A stretch of 6,557 bases of DNA from Vicinamibacteria bacterium (GTDB lineage Bacteria > Acidobacteriota > Vicinamibacteria > Fen-336 > JAGNNV01), in NCBI GenBank assembly GCA_016650185.1, contig JAENWE010000530.1, positions 1-6,557 on the forward strand. Direction: 5' to 3'. The translations under genes were made by a program, and so were the position numbers. Positions 1-5,683 of the stretch are shown in pieces. The stretch's first letter is position 1; the number at the start of each line of letters is the position of its first letter. A model generated the notes under the pieces. That model was not told the origin of the DNA. It ran no database searches and worked only from the letters and a program-made list of their open reading frames with translations.

Positions 1-2451
1 GCCGGTTTGAAGGAGCCAAAGGTCACGCTCCTCCCGAATGGCTGGCGTATCGCGCCGGTTGGGCAGCACGTCACTATTGGCGACCTGCCTATGAATTTGG
101 TGATGTCGCCGGACGGCGCTCACCTGGTGGTCACCAACAACGGCTACTCGCAGCCGAATCTTGTGGTCTATGACCACACCCGGCAATTCGCTCGCTCACG
201 GGTCCTCCTGGAGTCGGCGTGGCTGGGTCTGGCTTTCCACCCGGACGGGAAGCGGTTGTACTCGTCCGGATCCGCCAGGAACCGCGTGGATGAGTTTTCC
301 TGGGACCGGGGCGCGCTGAAGAGTATCGGAGACATCCCCCTGCCCAAGCCCGCGAACGATAGCTTCGTCGGCGGTCTTGCGGTGTCTCCGGATGGTCGTC
401 GGCTCTACGCCGTCCATGTCCTGGGCGAGAAGCTCCACGCCATCGATCTCGATACGCGGACGGTGATCAAGACCGTGGACCTCAGCGCCGAGCCCTACAC
501 CGTTCTCGTCTCCCCGGATTCGAGGTTCGTTTACCTGTCGCTGTGGGGCGGCGCGAAGGTTCAGGTGTTCGATGCCGCCGACCTGTCGCTCAAACACGAA
601 ATCGAGGTGGGGGAACACCCAAGCGCAATGGCTCTTTCGAAGGACGGCTCGCGTTTGTATGTCGCCTGCGCCAATACCAACGCGGTCTGGAACATCGATC
701 TCGGCAAGGGCTATGCGACCGAGCAAATTGGGATCGCGCCTTTCCCCAACATGCCGCCCGGCAGCACGCCCAATGCCCTCGATCTTTCTCCCGATGGCAA
801 GACGCTTCTGGTGGCAAATGCCGACAACAATACGTTGGCGGTGGTCGACCTCGATGCCGGCGGCAAGGGCGAAGTGGAAGGATTCATCCCCACGGGCTGG
901 TATCCCACCGGCGTTCGCTTCTCCCTCGACGGGAAGAAGATCTTCATTCTCTCCGGGAAGGGTCTGACCTCGGCGGCCAACCCCCGCGGCCGCAACCCAG
1001 GAGCCGGCACCGGGCCCGATGCCCAGTATTCCGGAGCCATGTTCTGGGGCGCCCTCACCACCCTCGACGCACCCGATCACGCCAAACTCAAGGAGTACAC
1101 CGCGACCGCGCTCTACCTCACCCCGGACACCGGCAAGTCACGTCTGGCCCCGGCCAAGGCGCCCCAGCGTTCGGTGATTCCCACCCGGGTGGGAGGCTCG
1201 TCACCGATCAAGCACGTGTTCTACGTGATCCGGGAAAACCGGACCTATGACCAGGTTTTTGGGGATCTGCCGCAGGGCAACGGAGATCCCTCCCTGACGT
1301 TGTTTGGGGAGAACGTCACGCCGAACGCGCACGCGCTGGTCAGGCAGTTCGTATTGCTGGACAACTTCTACGTCGACGCCGAAGTGAGTTACGACGGCCA
1401 CGCGTTTTCCACCGGTGCTTGGGCCACCGACGCGGTCGAGAAGATCTGGCCGATCAACTACGGCCGTCGGGAAGGGCGATACCTGTCCGAGGGAGGCGGC
1501 GCCATGCGCAACCCCTACGGAAATCTCGCCGCCGGGCCTCGCGGGTACATCTGGGATGCAGCGGCCCGGGCCAACGTCTCGTACCGAAGTTACGGAGAGT
1601 TCTCGATCCCCGGCGCCGAAATCCGGTGGGATGAGGAGGTCAAACCCCCCTTCTTTGGATCCGTTCCCGGCCTCAAGGACCATGTCCATCCGACCTACCC
1701 CCCTTACAACCTGAGCATTCCCGACAACCGGCGCATCGACGTCTGGCTTGAAGAATTCAGGGAGTTCGAAAAGAACAACACTCTCCCCAGGCTCAACATC
1801 CTGAGACTGGGCAACGACCACACCGCCGGGTCGAGGACCGGCTCTCGGACGCCGCGCGCCATGGTTGCGGAGAACGATCAGGCCCTGGGCCGGCTCGTCG
1901 AAGCCATTTCCAGGAGCCGCTACTGGCAAGAGTCCGCGATCTTCGTGCTCGAGGACGATGCTCAGAACGGCCCCGACCATGTCGACGCCCACCGTTCGCT
2001 GGGCCTGGTCATCAGCCCCTACACTCAGCGGCAGGGTCTGGTCGACAGCACCCTCTACACCACCTCCGGTTTTCTCCGAACCATGGAGCTGATCCTCGGG
2101 CTCGAGCCCCTCTCGCAATACGACGCTGCGGCCACGCCCCTATACAACGCCTTCGCGCTCGCCCCGAACGCCGCCCCCTACGCGGCCCTCTCGCCGCGCA
2201 TCGATATCACCGAGATGAACGATCCCGACGCCTGGGGCGCCGCCGAATCGGCCGAGATGGATCTGTCCGAGGCCGATCGAGCGCCCGACCTTCTACTCAA
2301 CGAGATCGTCTGGCGGTCCGTGCGGGGAGCTCGATCAAGAATGCCGCCCCCAGTTCGGGCCGCCTGGCTCAAGCGAGGTGTGGGCGATGATGATGACGGA
2401 GAACAAAAGACCAACCAGAGCCCCACGACCAGACCCCGGAACCGTCCGTAA
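1..2451 (+). CDS. YVTN/YncE-type beta-propeller fused to alkaline-phosphatase-superfamily phosphoesterase (5' partial)
   Basis: This is probably an exported phosphoesterase; its substrate cannot be read from sequence. Residues are numbered from the TTG at base 7. The N-terminal half (about 20-390) carries seven SPDG-like blade motifs, at about residues 34, 78, 127, 169, 211, 261 and 306, consistent with a seven-bladed YVTN/YncE propeller. The C-terminal half (about 400-720) looks like the phosphoesterase family (PF04185 type, related to phospholipase C and AcpA). It has E410-N411 in ENRTYD, the segment EVSYDGH (459-465), GNDH (602-605) and an acidic E649-D650-D651 followed by DHVDAH (657-662). 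Glu-Asn and Asp-Asp pairs bind metal in AcpA, so the metal site looks intact; the nucleophile is not assigned. The tail ends in an acidic GDDDDG run and hydrophilic residues. The frame is open through base 1, the TTG has no visible ribosome site, and the propeller starts almost immediately, so the real start and any signal peptide lie upstream. It heads a probable operon with the amidohydrolase 33 bases downstream. Confidence 0.9.
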   Translation, partial: AGLKEPKVTLLPNGWRIAPVGQHVTIGDLPMNLVMSPDGAHLVVTNNGYSQPNLVVYDHTRQFARSRVLLESAWLGLAFHPDGKRLYSSGSARNRVDEFSWDRGALKSIGDIPLPKPANDSFVGGLAVSPDGRRLYAVHVLGEKLHAIDLDTRTVIKTVDLSAEPYTVLVSPDSRFVYLSLWGGAKVQVFDAADLSLKHEIEVGEHPSAMALSKDGSRLYVACANTNAVWNIDLGKGYATEQIGIAPFPNMPPGSTPNALDLSPDGKTLLVANADNNTLAVVDLDAGGKGEVEGFIPTGWYPTGVRFSLDGKKIFILSGKGLTSAANPRGRNPGAGTGPDAQYSGAMFWGALTTLDAPDHAKLKEYTATALYLTPDTGKSRLAPAKAPQRSVIPTRVGGSSPIKHVFYVIRENRTYDQVFGDLPQGNGDPSLTLFGENVTPNAHALVRQFVLLDNFYVDAEVSYDGHAFSTGAWATDAVEKIWPINYGRREGRYLSEGGGAMRNPYGNLAAGPRGYIWDAAARANVSYRSYGEFSIPGAEIRWDEEVKPPFFGSVPGLKDHVHPTYPPYNLSIPDNRRIDVWLEEFREFEKNNTLPRLNILRLGNDHTAGSRTGSRTPRAMVAENDQALGRLVEAISRSRYWQESAIFVLEDDAQNGPDHVDAHRSLGLVISPYTQRQGLVDSTLYTTSGFLRTMELILGLEPLSQYDAAATPLYNAFALAPNAAPYAALSPRIDITEMNDPDAWGAAESAEMDLSEADRAPDLLLNEIVWRSVRGARSRMPPPVRAAWLKRGVGDDDDGEQKTNQSPTTRPRNRP

Positions 2452-2473
2452 TCAAAAGGCTCGAGACCACGAC

Positions 2474-2480
2474 AGGAAAG
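2474..2480 (+). promoter_or_regulatory. Ribosome binding site for the amidohydrolase gene
   Basis: AGGAAAG lies four bases before the ATG at 2485 in the 33-base gap after the phosphoesterase stop. Its purine-rich core is close to a Shine-Dalgarno sequence at a short but workable spacing. It supports the ATG at 2485, which also places a good signal peptide at the N terminus. No promoter-like sequence stands out in this gap, in keeping with read-through from the upstream gene. Confidence 0.6.
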
Positions 2481-2484
2481 CGAC

Positions 2485-3855
2485 ATGAAAGAGACAAACC
2501 GTTGGCCCCGAAGGTGGAAATCCGTCGCCTCCTCTGCGATTATTCTCCTCACCGCTCTGTCCGTGACCGCCCAGCCCGGTTCGGCCGGATCCAAGCCCAC
2601 CCTGGCCCTCGTGGGCGGACAGATCATCGACGGCTACGAAGGGCCGCCGATTCATGACGGTGTCGTCCTGATCGCGGGCGACCGGATTGTCGCGGTGGGT
2701 CCGCGCTCCGAGGTGGCGGTCCCGCCCGGCACGCCGGTCATCAGCACCGAGGGCATGAGTGTGATGCCTGGCCTTATGGACATGCACGTCCACCTCATGA
2801 TCCTCGGTCACGCTGATTACGAGCATTGGGATACCACGTACATGAAGCGGTTCCGCGACGACATCATGCCGGTGGCGGCGAAGCAACTCCTGATGGCCGG
2901 AGTCACCACCGTCCGCGACCTGGGCGCGCCGCTCGACGACATTCTTGAAGTGAAGCGCCGCATTGACAAGGGCGCGATTCCGGGGCCCCGGCTCTTCGTC
3001 TCGGGTCCCTTCATCCAACACGCCCCCTACGCGGAGTATGAAAAGTTCGTTCGCTGGGGCGTCAACGGGCCCGAAGACGCCCGAGCCAAGGTCCAGAAAC
3101 TCATCGATGCCGGCGTCGATTTCATCAAGCTCATCGACCAGGATCAGATGAGCGAAGCGGAAGTGGCCGCCGTGGTCCAGACCGCCCATGCCGCGGGAAA
3201 GTCAGTAATCGCCCACGCCCATCGCGAAGATGAGATCCGGATCGGCCTCAAGCACAACGTGGACTGCTTCGAGCACACCGGGCTTGCCACCGAACCCGAG
3301 TACCCGGCCGACATCATCGAAGGCCTCAAGAAGCGGAACCAGTCGTTGTACTGGTGCCCGACGGTGTCACCGCTCAGCCTCACGAACTACACCGCCCAGG
3401 TGTTCCCCGAACGCCTCGATGATCCGCTCTGGCAGGAAGGTCTGCCGCAGGACATCGTGAAGGACATTCGCGACTCGCTGAAGAATCTCACTCACCTTGA
3501 CTACTTCACCCTGACCTTCCGCCGGATTCCGACCCTGGAACGGAAGTTCCAGCAGCTCCGGCAGACCGGCGTGACCCTGATGGTGGGCACGGACAGCGGG
3601 ATCCCCGCGAACTTCCACTCCGATTCGACCTGGCGGGAGTTGGAGACGTGGGTAAAGTTCGGCATGACCCCGATGCAGGCCATCGGAGGGGCCACTCGCT
3701 GGCCCGCGCGATTTCTCAAGCAGGAGAAGAACCTGGGGACGCTCGCACCGGGCCGGATGGCCGACGTGATCGCGGTTCGCGGAGATGTGCTCTCGAACAT
3801 CACCCTGTTGCAAAACGTGCCTCTCGTGCTCAAGGGCGGAGTTCGCGTGAAGTGA
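2485..3855 (+). CDS. Secreted metal-dependent amidohydrolase, imidazolonepropionase-like
   Basis: This protein of 456 residues belongs to the amidohydrolase superfamily, in the imidazolonepropionase/Xaa-Pro-dipeptidase-like branch. Such enzymes hydrolyse C-N bonds in small cyclic amides or dipeptides; the substrate here is unknown. An N-terminal signal peptide is visible: basic residues R6, R9, R10 and K12, a hydrophobic core at about 14-28, and likely cleavage after A29 (VTA) or A34 (GSA). The mature protein would be periplasmic or secreted. The small beta domain starts near residue 39, and the metal-site residues appear in the expected order: H101 and H103 in MDMHVHL, K215 (FIKLID, the probable carboxylated lysine), H244 in AHAH, H264 in FEHTG and D370 in GTDSG. 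The C terminus has the usual strand-rich end, with LAPGRMADV and a final GGVRVK. The length is normal and no frameshift is seen. Its stop codon overlaps the next gene's GTG, suggesting coupled translation. The family call is firm; the substrate is open, and an exported peptidase or lactamase-like role is only a guess. Confidence 0.93.
   Translation: MKETNRWPRRWKSVASSAIILLTALSVTAQPGSAGSKPTLALVGGQIIDGYEGPPIHDGVVLIAGDRIVAVGPRSEVAVPPGTPVISTEGMSVMPGLMDMHVHLMILGHADYEHWDTTYMKRFRDDIMPVAAKQLLMAGVTTVRDLGAPLDDILEVKRRIDKGAIPGPRLFVSGPFIQHAPYAEYEKFVRWGVNGPEDARAKVQKLIDAGVDFIKLIDQDQMSEAEVAAVVQTAHAAGKSVIAHAHREDEIRIGLKHNVDCFEHTGLATEPEYPADIIEGLKKRNQSLYWCPTVSPLSLTNYTAQVFPERLDDPLWQEGLPQDIVKDIRDSLKNLTHLDYFTLTFRRIPTLERKFQQLRQTGVTLMVGTDSGIPANFHSDSTWRELETWVKFGMTPMQAIGGATRWPARFLKQEKNLGTLAPGRMADVIAVRGDVLSNITLLQNVPLVLKGGVRVK
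3835..3841 (+). promoter_or_regulatory. Ribosome binding site deciding the GTG start of the membrane protein
   Basis: GGCGGAG lies ten bases upstream of the GTG at 3852, inside the last codons of the amidohydrolase. It is an imperfect Shine-Dalgarno match. Together with the GTGA stop/start overlap it favours 3852 over the in-frame ATG at 3648. Starting at 3648 would overlap the amidohydrolase by over 200 bases and add a hydrophilic, Arg-rich leader that reads like out-of-frame sequence. Confidence 0.45.
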
Positions 3856-5678
3856 TCGGGGCCTTCGCGGCCGCGGCAGGCCTCCTCGCCCTGATCGACC
3901 CGCGCTTACGAGCCCTGGCCTGGGCGGCCCTGGCCCTGGCCGCTCTCGCCCTCTCTCGAGAACGGCCTCGCACGTACCTTCCCGTCCTGGCCATTGGTCT
4001 GGTCGGGCTCTCCACCCTCGGCTTTTCCGTCGGGGCGGACTCCTTGAACTACTTCGCCTATGCGTCGTCGCTCCTTTCGGATCGAGACCTCAGTCTCGAG
4101 AACCAGTGGTCGCGACTCGGCTTCGTGACGCAGGGCCTGACCCCTACCGGCCTCGTGCCGAACGCGATGTCGGTCGGCCCCGGCCTGGTCTGGCTCGCCC
4201 CCGTGGCCATCACGCATGCATGGCTCGGCCTTACCGGAGGCGCCACCGATTCGCTGCGCCTCGCGGAGTCCTACTATTCGGCGGCGGCCGCGACCACCCT
4301 GGCCGCCGTTCTGCTGGCGGTCTTCGTTCTGGCCCGCAGCCTTTCTCCCGGCGTGGGCGGCACGGCGGCCTGGATCGCCGTTCTGACCTCGGTCCTGGCG
4401 TCACCCATTCTTTACTACGCGGCGGTCCAACCGCTCATGTCACATGGCCTCACCTTCGCAGCCGCAGCGTTCACGCTGGCCCTCACCCTGCGCGCCGAGA
4501 ACAGTGGCCGCCGAGCATTGTGGATCTTGGGCGGAGCCAGCCTCGGACTGGCCATGCTGTGTCGCACCCAGGCGGTCGTGTTGACTCTCTTCGTGCTCGC
4601 CGGTTTATGGCGTGCCCGCGCCGGATGGTTGACCGCCCTCTGGACCGGCGTCGGGGCGGTGGCGGTGTTTTCCCCTCAGTTGCTGGTCTGGAAGGTCTTA
4701 TATGGTTCCTTCATCACCATTCCCCAGGGGAGCGACTTCATCGACTGGACCGGCCGGCACACCCTGGACGTGCTCCTCTCCGCCGACCGTGGCCTGTTCA
4801 ACTGGCATCCAGCCCTCCTTCCTGGGCTTTTCGGTCTACTCGTTCTGCTGAGGGTTCCGGAACTCCGCGCCTATGCCGTCGCGTGCCTCGCCATCCTCGG
4901 TCTCACCGCGTTTGTCAACGGGAGCGTCAGAGACTGGAACGCCTCCGCGGCTTTCGGCGCGCGACGCTTCGATCTGGTGGCGCCTCCTCTCGCCTTCGGA
5001 CTCGCGCACCTGCTCTCGCGGTCGAGGCCTTTCCTATCCGCCCGGCCTCTTTTTCTGCCTGCTGTCGCCCTGGTGATGGCGGGCTTGTGGAACGCCTCGC
5101 TGATTGACATCCGCAAGGGACAGTCCCAAAGCGCACTTCCCCTGGACGACCTGGTCCGACTTCAGGTGGAGCAGGCGCGCCGGGCAGCCGATGCCACCGT
5201 CGGTCGTCTTGGCCAGCGCGCCAGAGCGATCATCTACCAGGGGTTTGTAGGACTCGCCACGTATGAGAACTATCGGCCCGGCGGCGACTTCGATCTCGCG
5301 ACCTTGGAGCAGCGCTTCCTTCGCCGGGGCTGGTCGGACGTTCAGGGGTGGGACGATGGCTCTCTTTTTCGCTACCTCCTCTATCCGAAGGCGTGCATCA
5401 CGATTCCGATCGGAGAGCCCTTCGACCTTCACGGCTTCGTACTCGCCCGCTCGCCCGCTCGGATCAAAGACCAGCGGATGACCCTGATCCTGAATGGCCG
5501 AAGCGTGACCGAAGCGCCGCTGCCCGCGAACTGGACCGAGGTGTCCTTTGTGGCCCCCCGCGAACTGTGGCGAAGCGGCGAGAACGAGTTCTGTATCCGG
5601 GTATCCAAAAAACGGCCCGGGGATGAGGGGGACGACCTGGCCTTCGCGGCCGCGGTGATCAAGGTTCAACTGCCGTGA
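3852..5678 (+). CDS. Polytopic membrane protein resembling GT-C (ArnT/RgtA-D-like) glycosyltransferases, with C-terminal soluble domain
   Basis: The predicted product has 608 residues, using the GTG that overlaps the amidohydrolase stop. The first ~415 residues contain roughly ten hydrophobic segments, for example at about 2-34, 42-59, 104-125, 142-160 and 171-190. After the third hydrophobic stretch comes a GAD motif (61-63) followed by LNYFAYASSLL, then TPTGLVPN (97-104) and SVGPG. This matches the layout of GT-C enzymes, where an acidic residue in the first outer loop is catalytic; D63 is the candidate here. FGARRFD (368-374), near the end of the membrane part, resembles a motif I recall from related putative mannosyltransferases. 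Family members use lipid-linked sugars to modify lipids, glycans or proteins outside the inner membrane. Residues about 420-608 are soluble; the last ~80 (ILNGRSVTEAPLP, then W, VP and G-N-E-F) look like a beta-sandwich. The donor and acceptor are unknown. A non-catalytic membrane protein is the main alternative. The 3' end abuts the convergent peptidase gene. Confidence 0.8.
   Translation: MIGAFAAAAGLLALIDPRLRALAWAALALAALALSRERPRTYLPVLAIGLVGLSTLGFSVGADSLNYFAYASSLLSDRDLSLENQWSRLGFVTQGLTPTGLVPNAMSVGPGLVWLAPVAITHAWLGLTGGATDSLRLAESYYSAAAATTLAAVLLAVFVLARSLSPGVGGTAAWIAVLTSVLASPILYYAAVQPLMSHGLTFAAAAFTLALTLRAENSGRRALWILGGASLGLAMLCRTQAVVLTLFVLAGLWRARAGWLTALWTGVGAVAVFSPQLLVWKVLYGSFITIPQGSDFIDWTGRHTLDVLLSADRGLFNWHPALLPGLFGLLVLLRVPELRAYAVACLAILGLTAFVNGSVRDWNASAAFGARRFDLVAPPLAFGLAHLLSRSRPFLSARPLFLPAVALVMAGLWNASLIDIRKGQSQSALPLDDLVRLQVEQARRAADATVGRLGQRARAIIYQGFVGLATYENYRPGGDFDLATLEQRFLRRGWSDVQGWDDGSLFRYLLYPKACITIPIGEPFDLHGFVLARSPARIKDQRMTLILNGRSVTEAPLPANWTEVSFVAPRELWRSGENEFCIRVSKKRPGDEGDDLAFAAAVIKVQLP
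3860..3876 (+). repeat. 17-base direct repeat, copy 1 (second copy at 5639-5655)
   Basis: GGCCTTCGCGGCCGCGG occurs here, eight bases into the membrane-protein gene, and again exactly at 5639-5655, 23 bases before that gene ends. Both copies encode Ala-Phe-Ala-Ala-Ala in the same frame with identical codons. The likely cause is Ala-rich composition with strong GC-ending codon bias. A recombination footprint is possible but unsupported. Confidence 0.5.
5639..5655 (+). repeat. 17-base direct repeat, copy 2 (first copy at 3860-3876)
   Basis: This is the second exact copy of the repeat near the start of the same gene. Here it encodes Ala-Phe-Ala-Ala-Ala in the final strand of the C-terminal soluble domain, whereas copy 1 is in the first hydrophobic segment. 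The two protein contexts are unrelated, which points to composition rather than domain duplication. Confidence 0.5.
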
Positions 5679-5683
5679 TCACG
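5674..5683. other. Back-to-back convergent stop codons in a 10-base palindrome
   Basis: CGTGATCACG is a perfect palindrome. Its core TGATCA contains the TGA stop of the + strand membrane protein (5676-5678) and, on the other strand, the TGA stop of the S8 peptidase (5681-5679). There are no bases between the two genes. Each mRNA 3' end must therefore extend into the opposing gene. Confidence 0.9.

Noticed and set aside
7..9. TTG as the true start of the phosphoesterase gene
   Set aside because: Only six bases precede it, no ribosome site is visible, the frame stays open to the edge, and the protein would lack its export signal.
1201..2118. Long - strand open frame opposite the phosphoesterase domain
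   Set aside because: It is antisense to the metal-binding motifs of the + strand gene and shows no family motif or plausible ribosome site. It reflects third-position GC bias.
2485..2520. Tat signal (adjacent arginines at residues 9-10) in the amidohydrolase leader
   Set aside because: The residues around the Arg pair (PRRWK) do not fit the S/T-R-R-x-F-L-K consensus, so an ordinary Sec signal is more likely.
2452..3189. Long - strand open frame opposite the amidohydrolase
   Set aside because: It mirrors a well-supported gene with full catalytic motifs. Its translation is rich in Asp, His, Arg and Gly with no recognisable domain, as expected for antisense frames in GC-rich DNA.
3648..3851. 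In-frame upstream extension of the membrane-protein gene
   Set aside because: It lies inside the amidohydrolase and encodes a charged, Arg-rich leader. The GTG at 3852 has a stop/start overlap, a nearby ribosome site and a hydrophobic N terminus directly after it.
4106..5107. Long + strand open frame within the membrane-protein gene
   Set aside because: The product is extremely Arg-rich with no domain, and it overlaps a frame with clear membrane segments and GT-C-like motifs.
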